From JBMDXB01 sp048594975 (GTDB taxonomy: Bacteria > Acidobacteriota > Vicinamibacteria > Vicinamibacterales > 2-12-FULL-66-21), in NCBI GenBank assembly GCA_048594975.1, contig JBMDXQ010000162.1, positions 1-30,252 on the forward strand: 30,252 nt of DNA, read 5' to 3'. Below, one piece after another: positions 15,257 to 27,035 of the stretch (positions within the stretch are counted from its first letter, which is position 1; each line of letters begins with the position of its first letter). Made by a program: the position numbers and the translations under genes. The notes beneath the pieces were generated by a model, which saw nothing but the letters and a program-made list of their open reading frames with translations, had not been told where the DNA came from and did no database searches.

Positions 15257-16414
15257 ATGCGCAGGCCGGTTCTGCCGGTTCTCACGGTCGTCATCGCCCT
15301 TGCGGCGGCGCTGGCCGCCCAGCAGGCGCCCGGGCAGCTGCGCTCTCGTCCGGGCAGCGGCCGCGAACCCGAGTTCCCGCCGCCGAGCATCATCGACTAC
15401 AAGCCCCGCTCGACGCTCGTCGTGCCCCATCACCCGGTCGCGCGCGCGAAGTTCCCCGTGGTCGACGTCCACGGGCACGCTCCCGGTCTTGGCAGCGTCG
15501 ATGGCGTGAACCGCGTCGTTGCCGCGATGGACGCGCTCAATCTGAGCATGATGGTCGTTCCGGGCGGAGGGGGCAGCGGCGGCAACGTCGCGCAGCAGCT
15601 CGCCACGGTCGCGCAGGCACGGCACGGCCGCCGATTCGCGTTCTGGTCGGGCGCGAGCTTTCGCGAGGTTGGCGCCGGGTACGGTCCCCGTGCGGCGGCG
15701 CAGCTCGAGGCGGACGTGAAGGCCGGTGCCGTAGGGCTGGGCGAGGTGGGCAAGAACCTGGGGTTGCGGACGAGAAAGGCGGATGGAACTCGACTCGCCG
15801 TCGACGATCCGGAGCTCGATCCGCTGTGGGCCGCCTGCGCGCGGCTCAAGGTCCCCGCCTTCGTCCACATCGGCGAGCCGTCGGAGTTCTTCCAGCCGCT
15901 CGATTACCACAACGAGCGCTGGCTCGAGATGGCGTTGTTCCGCGATCGGCGATACAACGACCGCGCGCAGAATCCGTCATTCGATGATCTGATTGCGGAA
16001 CGGGATCGAATGCTGATGAAGCATCCGAACACGACGTTCGTGCTCGCGCATCTGGGCTGGCACGCCAACGATCTGGCAAGGCTCGGCGCGTTGATGGACA
16101 AGCTTCCCAACCTGTATGCGGAGGTGGGCGCGATTCTGTACGAGCTGGGTCGGCAGCCGCGCTTCGCCCGAGAGTTCTTCGTGAAATACCAGGATCGGCT
16201 GCTGTTCGGGAAGGACAGCTTCCAGCCTGACGAGTACCCGTATTACTGGCGTGTGTTCGAAACGGCGGACGAGTACTTCGACTACTACCGCGATTACCAC
16301 GCGTTCTGGAAGCTGTACGGTATGCAGCTGCCGGATGCGGTGCTGAAGAAGCTCTATTACCAGAACGCGCTGCGCATCATGCCGGGCCTGCCCCGGGACG
16401 GCTTTCCCAAGTGA
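15257..16414 (+). CDS. Exported amidohydrolase (amidohydrolase_2-like TIM barrel)
   Basis: A 385-residue protein with a Sec signal peptide (MRRPVLPVLTVVIALAAALAA, cleavage near A-A-Q), so probably periplasmic. The body resembles the amidohydrolase-related/ACMSD-like family: D70-V-H72-G-H74 metal site, F-V-H-I-G-E-P, L-A-H-L-G-W-H and F-G-K-D-S-F for the later ligands. A short G-G-G-G-S-G-G loop follows the first strand. Members decarboxylate or hydrolyse a range of cyclic substrates; the substrate here cannot be inferred. GGAGG ten bases before the ATG supports the start, and TAAGAT (15216-15221) may be its -10. The gene is bounded by the rnpB terminator upstream and a strong terminator downstream, so it is monocistronic. 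Confidence 0.88.
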   Translation: MRRPVLPVLTVVIALAAALAAQQAPGQLRSRPGSGREPEFPPPSIIDYKPRSTLVVPHHPVARAKFPVVDVHGHAPGLGSVDGVNRVVAAMDALNLSMMVVPGGGGSGGNVAQQLATVAQARHGRRFAFWSGASFREVGAGYGPRAAAQLEADVKAGAVGLGEVGKNLGLRTRKADGTRLAVDDPELDPLWAACARLKVPAFVHIGEPSEFFQPLDYHNERWLEMALFRDRRYNDRAQNPSFDDLIAERDRMLMKHPNTTFVLAHLGWHANDLARLGALMDKLPNLYAEVGAILYELGRQPRFAREFFVKYQDRLLFGKDSFQPDEYPYYWRVFETADEYFDYYRDYHAFWKLYGMQLPDAVLKKLYYQNALRIMPGLPRDGFPK

Positions 16415-16456
16415 AAAGGGGGCTGACTCCTTTCGCGAAGGAGGCAGCCCCCTTTT
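16414..16456 (+). terminator. Strong intrinsic terminator
   Basis: AAAAGGGGGCTG and CTCCTT pair with AAGGAG and CAGCCCCCTTTT around a CGC-containing loop, with one A-G mismatch (16426/16444). The stem ends in TTTT. The A-run on the left makes it symmetrical, so it could work on both strands. It starts at the amidohydrolase stop codon. Confidence 0.9.
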
Positions 16457-16493
16457 GCGGCCGGGTGTCACGGATATTGCTAAGCTGCCCGAC

Positions 16494-17447
16494 ATGGCGA
16501 CCTATCTCGTAACCGGCGGGGCCGGCTTCATCGGATCGCACCTCGTGGAGGAGCTCGTGCGCCGCGGCCACCGGGTGCGCGTCGTCGACTCGCTCGTCAC
16601 GGGCAAGCGCGCCAACCTTGCGCACGTCTCACCGGTGGAGTTCATCGAGGGCGACCTGGCCGACTTCGAGGTTGCCCGCGGCGCCGTGCGGGACTGCGAT
16701 TTCGTCCTGCATCAGGCGGCGATTCCGTCCGTCCCGCGGTCCGTGGCGGACCCTATCACCTCGAACCGCGCCAACGTGGATGCCACGCTGAACGTGCTCG
16801 TCGCGGCGCGCGACGCCCGGGTGCGCCGGGTCGTGTTCGCCGGGTCCTCCTCGGTCTACGGCGATGCCGCCGCACTGCCGAAGGACGAGGAGATGCCGTC
16901 CAACCCCTTGTCGCCGTACGCACTGCAGAAACTCGTCGGCGAGCAGTACTTGCGGATGTTCACGCGACTGTACCGTCTGGAGACCGTCACGATCCGCTAC
17001 TTCAATGTGTTCGGGCCGCGGCAGGATCCGGGCTCTCCCTATTCGGGGGTGATCTCGCTGTTTGCCGCCGCGCTGCTGGAGAACCGGCCGCCGAACATCA
17101 ACGGGGACGGCGGGCAGACCCGTGACTTCACTTACGTCGCCAACGTCGTCGACGGCGTGCTGCGCGCCTGCGAGGCCCGGGGGGCGAGCGGCGAGGTGAT
17201 CAACGTGGCGACCGGCGGGCGCGTCTCGCTCAATGAGCTATTCGCCGAGATGAAGAGAATCATCGGCGCGACGGTGGAGCCGAACTACGTCGATCCCAGG
17301 CCCGGCGACGTCCGCGACTCACAGGCCGACATCTGCAAGGCACGGCAGATCCTGGGCTACGAGCCGATCGTGCCGTTCGAGGAGGGGCTGAGGCGGACCA
17401 TCGCCTGGTACCGCGCTTCGCTCAGCGCCGCCCCGGCGAAGATCTGA
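16494..17447 (+). CDS. NAD-dependent sugar-nucleotide epimerase (UDP-GlcNAc/UDP-Glc 4-epimerase-like)
   Basis: A 317-residue extended short-chain dehydrogenase. Seen: the Rossmann motif T-G-G-A-G-F-I-G-S (about 7-15), D for NAD ribose binding in V-V-D-S-L, the active-site Tyr-x3-Lys in S-P-Y-A-L-Q-K (about 140-146), the S-S-S-V-Y-G catalytic serine strand, R-Y-F-N-V-F-G-P-R-Q-D-P, and G-G-Q-T-R-D-F-T-Y-V. The G-P-R-Q-D-P...Y-S-G-V-I pattern is closest to WbpP/Gne-type UDP-N-acetylhexosamine 4-epimerases. The product probably feeds surface polysaccharide synthesis, though no glycosyltransferase is adjacent. ATG 16494 gives the canonical N-terminus. TAAGCT lies 7 nt before the ATG and no Shine-Dalgarno is seen, so it may be leaderless. 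Confidence 0.92.
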   Translation: MATYLVTGGAGFIGSHLVEELVRRGHRVRVVDSLVTGKRANLAHVSPVEFIEGDLADFEVARGAVRDCDFVLHQAAIPSVPRSVADPITSNRANVDATLNVLVAARDARVRRVVFAGSSSVYGDAAALPKDEEMPSNPLSPYALQKLVGEQYLRMFTRLYRLETVTIRYFNVFGPRQDPGSPYSGVISLFAAALLENRPPNINGDGGQTRDFTYVANVVDGVLRACEARGASGEVINVATGGRVSLNELFAEMKRIIGATVEPNYVDPRPGDVRDSQADICKARQILGYEPIVPFEEGLRRTIAWYRASLSAAPAKI

Positions 17448-17524
17448 TCCTCACCTTCAGCCCGCACCGGTGCCACAGCGCGCGTCAACTGCAGGCGCGG
17501 TAGCAGCACGGCGCCGCAATCGGG

Positions 17525-17530
17525 TAATGT
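17525..17530 (+). promoter_or_regulatory. Candidate -10 element of a leaderless transcript
   Basis: GGG-TAATGT, with the hexamer ending 6 nt before the ATG at 17537. Transcription would begin at or next to the start codon. No Shine-Dalgarno and no clear -35 are seen. The same layout occurs at 23744-23749. Confidence 0.35.
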
Positions 17531-17536
17531 CCCGGC

Positions 17537-18754
17537 ATGCCGTCGAGGAGCGAACACGAGCTGGTACACGTCGCCGGCCGCGAGGTGAACGTCTCCAACC
17601 CGCGGAAAGTCCTGTTCCCTGGGGCCGGCCACACGAAGCTCGAGCTCGTCCGCTATTACATGGCGGTCGCCGACGGCGCCCTCCATGCCGCGGGTGGGCG
17701 CCCCAACGTGCTCGTCCGCTATCCGAACGGCATCGACGGCGACTTCTTCTACCAGAAGCGCGCGCCGCGCTCGCGGCCGGACTGGATCGAGGTGGTGTCG
17801 CTGAGTTTCCCCTCCGGCCGTTCGGCGGAGGAAGTCGTTCCGCGTGACGCCGCGGCGCTCGCGTGGATGGCGAACCTGGCCTGCCTCGAGCTGCACCCGC
17901 ACCCGGTCCGCGCCGACGATCTGGATCATCCCGACGAGCTGCGCGTCGACCTCGACCCGGTGCCGGGCGTGAGCTGGGACCAGGTGCGCACGGTGGCGGA
18001 AGTGGTGCGCGCGGCGCTCGGCGACTTCGGACTGGTCGGCTGGCCGAAGACGTCCGGGTCGCGCGGCATGCACGTCTACGTCCGCATCGAGCGGCGCTGG
18101 CCGTTCGACCGCGTACGCCGCGCCGCGCTCGCCTTCGCCCGCGAGATCGAGCGGCGCGCGCCGGCGCTCGCGACCAGCAAGTGGTGGAAGGAGGAGCGCC
18201 ACGGCGTCTTCCTGGACTACAACCAGAACGCGAAGGACCGGACGATCGCCGGCGCGTACTCGGTGCGCCCGACGCCGGACGCGCGCGTGTCGGCGCCGCT
18301 GTCGTGGGACGAAGTCGCCGACTGCGATCCGCGCGACTTCACGCTGACGACGATGCCGGCGCGGTTTGCCGGCGTAGGCCACCGGCACGCCGGGATGGAC
18401 GATCGCCCCGGCACGCTCGACGCCCTGCTGGAACTGGCGTCGCGTCACGAGCATGAGGGTCTCGGCGACGCGCCGTGGCCGCCGCACTACCGCAAGCAGG
18501 AAAGCGAGCCGGCGCGCGTGCGACCATCACGGCGCCGGCAGGCGAAGGTCCCGCTGATTGAAGTGGCGCGCGCGGATCGCAAGGAGGACGCGCTGGTGGA
18601 GCTCGAACGGTGGCGCGCGCGCCACCCCGAGGCGGCGGCGCACCTGCAGCCCGCGGACATCCTGGTCGATGCGATGCGCGGACGCTTCTCCACCTGGACG
18701 CGCATCCGCGTGAACCTGCAGCACGTGCCCGAAAGGCTGCGGCCGAAAAGCTGA
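17537..18754 (+). CDS. LigD-type polymerase/primase (PolDom) repair protein
   Basis: A 405-residue stand-alone archaeo-eukaryotic-primase-type polymerase domain, as in the polymerase part of LigD that fills gaps and adds ribonucleotides in non-homologous end joining. Seen: N-terminal V-S-N-P-R-K-V-L-F-P, metal-binding D138-x-D140 (V-D-L-D-P), K-T-S-G-S-R-G-M-H-V-Y-V, and D-Y-N-Q-N-A-K-D-R-T-I-A-G-A-Y-S-V-R-P. The C-terminal extension (about 335-405), with E-R-W-R-A-R-H-P-E-A-A and D-A-M-R-G-R-F-S-T-W-T-R-I-R-V-N-L, is also known from actinobacterial stand-alone PolDom proteins. It converges on the LigC-type ligase gene with 6 bp between stops. No ligase or phosphoesterase domain is fused, and no ku gene is in this window. 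Confidence 0.9.
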   Translation: MPSRSEHELVHVAGREVNVSNPRKVLFPGAGHTKLELVRYYMAVADGALHAAGGRPNVLVRYPNGIDGDFFYQKRAPRSRPDWIEVVSLSFPSGRSAEEVVPRDAAALAWMANLACLELHPHPVRADDLDHPDELRVDLDPVPGVSWDQVRTVAEVVRAALGDFGLVGWPKTSGSRGMHVYVRIERRWPFDRVRRAALAFAREIERRAPALATSKWWKEERHGVFLDYNQNAKDRTIAGAYSVRPTPDARVSAPLSWDEVADCDPRDFTLTTMPARFAGVGHRHAGMDDRPGTLDALLELASRHEHEGLGDAPWPPHYRKQESEPARVRPSRRRQAKVPLIEVARADRKEDALVELERWRARHPEAAAHLQPADILVDAMRGRFSTWTRIRVNLQHVPERLRPKS

Positions 18755-18760
18755 GTGTCG

Positions 18761-19839
18761 CTAGTTCTCCGCGAAGACCTTCTCCAGCTCGTACGGGGTC
18801 GTCACCTCGAGCTGGTCGTAGCGGCAGGCGTCCGGACGCGTGTCCGGCCGCCACCGCAGGAACGTGGTCGCGTGCCGGAACCGATCGCCCTGCAGGTGGT
18901 CGTACTTGACCTCGCACACGCGCTCGATCCGGAGCGGCTCCCATGAGAGGTCCTTGCCGGCGCTCCATCGGCTCTGGCCGCCGGGCATCCGCGCCGTCTC
19001 GCCGGCCGTCGCCCAGTCGCGCCAGGGATGGCCCTCGAGCGCGTCCTTCCGCAGCGGCGCCAGTTCCTCGACGAGCTCCCTCCGCCGGGTCATCGTGAAC
19101 GACGAGGTCACCCCGACGTGCTGGAGGCGGCCCTTGCGGTCGTAGAGGCCCAGGAGCAGCGATCCGACGGCATCGTGGCCGCTCTTGTGCCAGCGGAACC
19201 CGGCGACGACGCAGTCCGCGGTGCGCGCGTGCTTGATCTTGAACATCGCGCGCCTGCCCGGCTCGTAGCGCGCCTGCTCGGGCTTGGCGACGACGCCGTC
19301 GAGGCCCGCTCCCTCGAACCGCTGCAGCCAGTCGGCGGCGGTGACCCGGCTGCGCGTCGCCGGCGTCAGGTGCAGAGGCGGCCTGGCGCCGTCGAGCAGC
19401 CGTTCCAGCCGGGCGCGCCGATCGGAGAGCGGCAGCTCGCGCACGTCCTGGCCGTCGGCGGCGAGCAGGTCGAAAGCGACGAACGACGACGGGGATGCCT
19501 TGGCGAGCTTCGCCACGCGTGAGGCCGCCGGATGCAGCCGCAGCTGCAAGGCGTCGAAGTCCAGCCCGTGCGGCGTGGCGATGACGATCTCGCCGTCGAC
19601 GACGCAGCGTTCCGGAAGGGCGTGCAGCAGCGCGTCGTGCAGCTCGGGGAAATAGCGATCGAGCGGGCGGAGGTCGCGGCTCTGGATGAAGACGTCGGAC
19701 GCGGACCGAAAGACGATCGCACGGAAGCCGTCCCACTTCGGCTCGAAGAGGAACCCGTCGCCGGAGGGCAGCTCGTCGAGCAGCTTCGCCAGCATCGGCT
19801 CGACCGGCGGCGCGATGGGGAATGCTTCGGGCTCCGCGC

Positions 19840-19843
<4 letters not shown>
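18761..19843 (-). CDS. ligC: ATP-dependent DNA ligase, LigC type
   Basis: A 360-residue ligase with only the nucleotidyltransferase and OB-fold core, the size of mycobacterial LigC. It adenylates and seals DNA nicks using ATP and may act as backup in end joining or excision repair. Seen: motif I E-P-K36-W-D-G-F-R with the adenylated lysine, S-R-D-L (motif Ia), V-D-G-E-I-V (motif III), G-L-D-G-V-V-A-K (motif IV) and F-K-I-K-H (motif V). The OB fold ends near W-R-P-D-T-R-P. The GTG start overlaps the uvrA stop (GTGA), so translation is coupled to uvrA. Alternative: the ligase partner of the neighbouring PolDom protein; both views are compatible. Confidence 0.92.
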
Positions 19844-22751
<2,908 letters not shown>

Positions 22752-22755
<4 letters not shown>

Positions 22756-23681
22756 GCCAGCGGCGCCTCGAGCGCGAAAAAGGCAAGTTCCTGAACGTCG
22801 GCGGTGCTGCGCCTGGTCAGCCGGCCGGCGATCGACGCTTTGCCGATGTGGCCCCGGTCGGCGAGGTACTCGCAGGCGGTGGTCACGCCCTCGATGCCGA
22901 ACTGGCGTGTGAAGTACGTCTCGATCTCGGTCGCGGAGCGCGCCTCGCCCGCCTCGCGAAGATAGTCGAAGACCGAAGCAAACACCCGCGGCGCGCGCTC
23001 GGCAAGGTAACCGTCCACCGCGGACAGTGCCGCCTCGACACGGGCGCGGGACTTCCGTTCGTTCAACAGGTCGGTGTAGATCGTGCCGAAGAACGCGGGG
23101 TTCAGCGCCAGCGCCTGCGGGATCACCTCGCGGTCGGCAATCCGCCGCGCGCCGACCACTTCCATTCGCGCCAGCGGCGTGGCCGCGTACAGGATCCAGA
23201 GGGCCGTGTACTCGAGATCGCCGCGTGTGACCAGCCACTTGTGCGCCTTGTAGACCGCAGGCAGCGCGTGCGTGGCCGCCTGCAGCAGCTGCAGCTGCGT
23301 GTCACGCTCGCCGATGTCCGAGAGCGACGCAAACAATCCCGCGATCGAGGGATCGTGGGTGTAGAGCAGGCGCCCCCGCGCCAGGAACGCGTGCGTGAAC
23401 GAGTTGCGCAGGGACCCTTCGACCGCCTTGCGGAAGTTCGTCCGCGACATCAGGTTGGTGTGGACGTTCACGCCGTTTGCGTAGAGCGACAGCCCGCTGC
23501 CCTCGGCCTTCCGGTCATCGATCGTCACGAGGACGAGATCGACGTCGGACTTCGACCACACCGTGTCGTAGGACAGGCTGCCGCAGAGAATGGCCGCGAG
23601 GACGGCGCGGTCCTGCTTGAGCTGCGCGACGAGCTCGTCGACGGCGAGTGCGAACGTCTGGTGCAGTGCCTGGTGATCCAT
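22752..23681 (-). CDS. Uncharacterised nucleotidyltransferase-fold protein, first gene of the uvrA operon
   Basis: A 309-residue protein. Near the N-terminus it carries the pol beta/MNT nucleotidyltransferase signature: G34-S35, ten residues, then D46-V-D48 (C-G-S-L-S-Y ... S-D-V-D-L-V-L-V). The strand expected to supply the third carboxylate reads V71-N-V-H74, with no clear Asp, so activity may be altered or lost. The middle and C-terminal parts are mostly helical; near the end, Y-L-A-D-R-G-H-I-G-K-A-S-I-A looks like a small winged-helix segment. I do not recognise a named family and do not assign a substrate. It overlaps uvrA by 4 bp (ATGA) and is the promoter-proximal gene; GGGTAGACT about 20 nt before the ATG may be the operon -10. 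Confidence 0.8.
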
Positions 23682-23743
23682 CGGGGCCGACCGCCAGCGA
23701 GTCTACCCGATTGCCAACGCCGGCGCGAAGCGCGCCCCCGGGG

Positions 23744-23749
23744 TAACAT
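23744..23749 (+). promoter_or_regulatory. Candidate -10 element of a leaderless transcript
   Basis: GGG-TAACAT ends 6 nt before the ATG at 23756, the same spacing as at 17525-17530. No Shine-Dalgarno is present. The element lies in the 74-bp divergent gap with the uvrA operon. Confidence 0.35.
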
Positions 23750-23755
23750 GCGCGT

Positions 23756-24640
23756 ATGACGATCGCCTGGTTCGTGCTTCTCGCGCTGGGCGCCGCGCAG
23801 GCGGCGGCCACGCCCCAGGACGCCGTCGACCAGCTGCTCGCCGCCGACCGCGGGTTCTCCGCCGCCGGCACGCAGCTGGACGGCCCGGCAGCGATCGCGG
23901 CCATGTTCGCCGACGATGTGATCGTGTGGAGTCCGACCGCCTTCGCACACGGAAGGGCGAAGGCGCTCGAGGCGCTCCGCTCCGCACCCGACATGGAGAA
24001 GTCGCACGTGGAATGGACGCCGGTCAGAGGAGGGATTTCCTCTGACGGCCAGCACGGGTTCACCTTCGGCTACCTGACGCTGCAGCGGCCGGACGGCAGC
24101 CGCGCCCCGTTCAAGTACATCTCGTACTGGGTGAAGCAGAAGGATGGCTGGCGCGTGGTCGTATACAAGCGGAGCCGTGGAGCGGAGGTGATCGGGCCGC
24201 CCGAGCCCATGCCGCCGGCGCTACCGGCGCGGCTGGTGCAGCCGGCAACGGATGCAGCGGCCGTCGCTCGCCACCGCGACAGCCTCGATCGCGCGGAGCG
24301 CACGTTCTCCGACGAGGCGCAGGCGATCGGCCTGGGTCCGGCGTTCACCAGGTTCGGCAGCGCCGACGCGGTGAACATGGGCGGGTCGAAGGCGGCGCGG
24401 TTCGTCGTCGGGGCCGAGGCGATCGGCAGAATGATCGGCGAGGGCGCACCGCCAACCGGCAGCCCGGTGACGTGGGCGCCCGACGAGGTCATCGTTGCGT
24501 CGAGCGGCGACCTCGGCGTGACCCTCGGGCTGCTGCGCCCGAACGCCCCGCCCGCTGCCGGCCAGCCCCGGACGATCCCGTTCATCACGGTATGGCGCCG
24601 CCCAGGTCCTGCGGATCCGTGGCGCTATATCGCGGAGTGA
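23756..24640 (+). CDS. Exported protein with two SnoaL/DUF4440-like domains
   Basis: A 294-residue protein with an N-terminal signal peptide (about 1-18, ending A-Q-A-A-A). Two NTF2-like repeats follow. Repeat 1 (about 20-142) begins D-A-V-D-Q-L-L-A-A-D-R-G-F and includes M-F-A-D-D-V-I-V-W and W-V-K-Q-K-D-G-W-R-V-V. Repeat 2 (about 172-294) begins R-H-R-D-S-L-D-R-A-E-R-T-F and ends W-R-Y-I-A-E. DUF4440/SnoaL-like domains occur in cyclases, isomerases and binding proteins; the role here is unknown. A proline-rich hinge (P-P-E-P-M-P-P-A-L-P) separates the halves. The gene is divergent from the uvrA operon and monocistronic. The ATG at 23756 is preceded by TAACAT at 6 nt, so translation may be leaderless. 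Confidence 0.85.
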   Translation: MTIAWFVLLALGAAQAAATPQDAVDQLLAADRGFSAAGTQLDGPAAIAAMFADDVIVWSPTAFAHGRAKALEALRSAPDMEKSHVEWTPVRGGISSDGQHGFTFGYLTLQRPDGSRAPFKYISYWVKQKDGWRVVVYKRSRGAEVIGPPEPMPPALPARLVQPATDAAAVARHRDSLDRAERTFSDEAQAIGLGPAFTRFGSADAVNMGGSKAARFVVGAEAIGRMIGEGAPPTGSPVTWAPDEVIVASSGDLGVTLGLLRPNAPPAAGQPRTIPFITVWRRPGPADPWRYIAE

Positions 24641-24800
24641 CCGGCCCGACGCGCCCGCGCGCGCGCTGCGCGGCCGGCACTCCGACCCCCGCCGCCGGCC
24701 CGCTCACCACGGTGGTCGCGGCCACCGGGTGGAGCACCGCCTTCGTGCAGAGGCTGGATCACCATCACCTGGTCTTCGATCGGCAACGACTGGACGGGCA
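24641..24800. other. Convergent intergenic region, no clear gene
   Basis: The gap between the 3' ends of the DUF4440-like gene and the debranching-type glucosidase. It is very GC-rich. Inverted words CACCACGGTGGTC (about 24703-24715) could form a short stem, but there is no T-run. Confidence 0.35.
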
Positions 24801-27035
24801 TCACTCCCTCTGACCCGCCATCCGCGTGACGAGAGTGTCGATGGCCGACGCGGCCCGCCGCGTCCATCCCGCCGTCAGCGATTCGGGCGGCGGCTGCCGG
24901 ACGATGTGTAGCGTGCCGCGCTGGTGGAGGACCTCCCACCGTGACGCGCCGTCAGCCTCCCGCCAGAACCGCAGGCTCACCGCGGCACCGCCGACGCGCA
25001 GGTCGCGCAACACCAGCTCCGGCAGCCACGCCGGCAGCACCGGATCGATGATCAGCGTGTCGAGCGGCGCGAGCGGCACGATCCCGAGCATCGTCTGCAG
25101 CGCCAGCGTGAACGCCGTCGCATTCCAGAGCTGCGGGGCGTTCGCGCGCGGATATGCACCGGGTACTGCGCGCTCGGCGCGCGAGTAGCCGCCCACGCAC
25201 TCGGGAATCCGGTACTCGGGATAGAGCTGCGACAGATCGAGCATGGCGCCGGCAAGGTCGAGCGCGCGCGCATCGAAGCCGTACCGGCGCAGGCCGAACA
25301 TGATCGTCGCCTGCTCGACTGCCCAGACCGTGCCACGGTGGTAGCTGAGCGGGTTGTAGTAGCGGTGCTGCGACGAGAGCGTGCGGATGCCCCAGCCGCT
25401 GAACATGTCCGGCGCGAACAGGCGGCCGACCAGGGCGGGCACCCGCGCGGCGTCGACGATCCCCGTGGCCAGGCAGTGGCCGGCGTTCGAGGTGACGGAA
25501 CGCACCTGCTGCTTGTCCGCATCGAGCGCCAGCGCCAGGCACTGTTCGTCGTCCATCCACCAGTCGCGGCCGAAGCGCTGCTTCAGGCGCGCGGCCTCCT
25601 TCATGTACGCGACGGCGTCGCCGCGGGCGCCGAGAACGGCGGACATCGCCGCCATCAGCGCCTGCGCGGCGTACCAGTAGCCCTGCAGCTCGCAGGTCGC
25701 GATCGGCGGCGGCACCGGGCGGCCGTCGTCGTAGACGATGGCGTCGCCGCTGTCCTTCCAGCCCTGGTTCTTCGTCCCCTTCGACGAGCGCGTCCGGTAC
25801 TCGAGGTAGCCGTCGCGGTCCGCGTCGCCGTGCTCGCGCGCCCAGTCGAGGATGCGGCGCGCCGCGCCCGCGTGCCGTCGCAGCCGTTCGATGTCGCCGG
25901 TCCACGCGTAGAGATTGGCCAGCGAGATGACGAACATCAGCGGGCTGGCGAAGTCGGCGTAGTAGGCGGAGTAGGGGTTGAGGTCGAGAATCGCCAGCGG
26001 TCCGGTGCGTACCTGGTAAGGAATGCGGCCCGGCTGCTCGTCCCGCCAGTCGTCGAAGCGGCTGCTCTGCAGGCGTTCCAGTCGGACGAGCGCCGCATCG
26101 AGCGACGCGCCGCGGTCGACGCAGGCCGCCTGCCAGCCGGCCGTGAGGGCGTCGCGGCCGAAGAACGCCGGGTACAACGGGACGCCCGCCTGCATCGCGA
26201 GCCACTCGTCGCGCTGGCCCGTGAGCAGGGGAAACGACGCGAAGTCGCGAATGTTGGCCGCCAGGGCAGCCTCGAACGCTCGATTGCCGCGTGCTTCCAC
26301 CCGGGTAAAGCTGCGCCGCCACGCGTCCCAGTGCTCGTCGCGCTCGGGCGCGCCGGCGTCGCCGGCGGCGGCGCCGACGCCCGCGGGCACCACCTGGAAG
26401 TGCCGCTCCACGCGCTCCTGCGGACCGAGCGTAACGGTTGCGGCAATCCGATCCCCCGACACGAGCCAGCCATTGGCCCACCGGATCGTCGTCCGGTAGG
26501 GCAGCGCCGGGTGGCCGTAGGAGAACTCGAGCGCGTGCGACGAGGCAGTTCGTGCGACGGGCCCTGCCTGCTGACGAGAGCCCTGCGTCTCCTGGATGTC
26601 GGCGAAGTCGGCGCCGGCATGCCACGCGACTTCGACGGTGAGCGACTGCCTCGCCCGGTTCGTCACGGCCAGCGTCACGTCGAGGACATGCACGCGCGTG
26701 CGATACGCGAGCTCGAGATCCAGCGCGCGTTCCGGAATGCCGCGGTCGTCGGTTGCCTCTTCGTCGCCGGCTTGTCCCGAACCGCCGCCGCCCGGCTCGG
26801 CGATTTCCGGGTGCACGAAGTTGAACGACAGCACGTCGGGCGCGAGGGCTGCGGCTTCGCACCGCCACGGCCGGCGCCCGTTCACCTCGAGGCGCAGCGT
26901 GTCGAGGAAACGGGCTTCGGCGTAGTAGAAACCGCAGAGCCGGTCGCCAGCGCACTCGCCGTGCGTGTTGACGATGAGCAACGACGGGCCCTTCCAGGCG
27001 TACAAGAGATCGGGCCGAACCTGCGCCGTCGGCAT
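24801..27035 (-). CDS. Glycogen-debranching-type amylo-alpha-1,6-glucosidase family protein
   Basis: A 744-residue predicted carbohydrate-active enzyme. The N-terminal beta-rich domain (about 10-250) matches the bacterial glycogen debranching N-terminal domain (I-V-N-T-H-G-E-C-A-G, G-F-Y-Y-A-E-A-R-F-L-D). An (alpha/alpha)6 barrel of the GH63/GH133-like type follows (about 265-665), with G-R-D-A-L-T-A-G-W, N-Q-G-W-K-D-S-G-D (near 420-430), C-E-L-Q-G-Y-W-Y-A and Y-H-R-G-T-V-W. Members act on alpha-glucans or small glucosides. A glycine-rich acidic insert (near 85-100) interrupts the first domain. ATG 27035 is preferred; a TTG at 27104 would add 23 residues with no family similarity and would sit inside a palindrome. 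No signal peptide is seen from 27035, so it is probably cytoplasmic. Confidence 0.85.
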   Translation of the reverse strand: MPTAQVRPDLLYAWKGPSLLIVNTHGECAGDRLCGFYYAEARFLDTLRLEVNGRRPWRCEAAALAPDVLSFNFVHPEIAEPGGGGSGQAGDEEATDDRGIPERALDLELAYRTRVHVLDVTLAVTNRARQSLTVEVAWHAGADFADIQETQGSRQQAGPVARTASSHALEFSYGHPALPYRTTIRWANGWLVSGDRIAATVTLGPQERVERHFQVVPAGVGAAAGDAGAPERDEHWDAWRRSFTRVEARGNRAFEAALAANIRDFASFPLLTGQRDEWLAMQAGVPLYPAFFGRDALTAGWQAACVDRGASLDAALVRLERLQSSRFDDWRDEQPGRIPYQVRTGPLAILDLNPYSAYYADFASPLMFVISLANLYAWTGDIERLRRHAGAARRILDWAREHGDADRDGYLEYRTRSSKGTKNQGWKDSGDAIVYDDGRPVPPPIATCELQGYWYAAQALMAAMSAVLGARGDAVAYMKEAARLKQRFGRDWWMDDEQCLALALDADKQQVRSVTSNAGHCLATGIVDAARVPALVGRLFAPDMFSGWGIRTLSSQHRYYNPLSYHRGTVWAVEQATIMFGLRRYGFDARALDLAGAMLDLSQLYPEYRIPECVGGYSRAERAVPGAYPRANAPQLWNATAFTLALQTMLGIVPLAPLDTLIIDPVLPAWLPELVLRDLRVGGAAVSLRFWREADGASRWEVLHQRGTLHIVRQPPPESLTAGWTRRAASAIDTLVTRMAGQRE

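Noticed and set aside
24625..24801. A 58-codon minus-strand frame starting in a TGATG overlap with the glucosidase stop
   Set aside because: The junction and a GAGGGAG upstream look like coupling, but after about 21 codons the frame turns into G/R-rich low-complexity sequence, it runs into the 3' end of the DUF4440-like gene, and no family similarity is seen. A degraded short gene remains possible.
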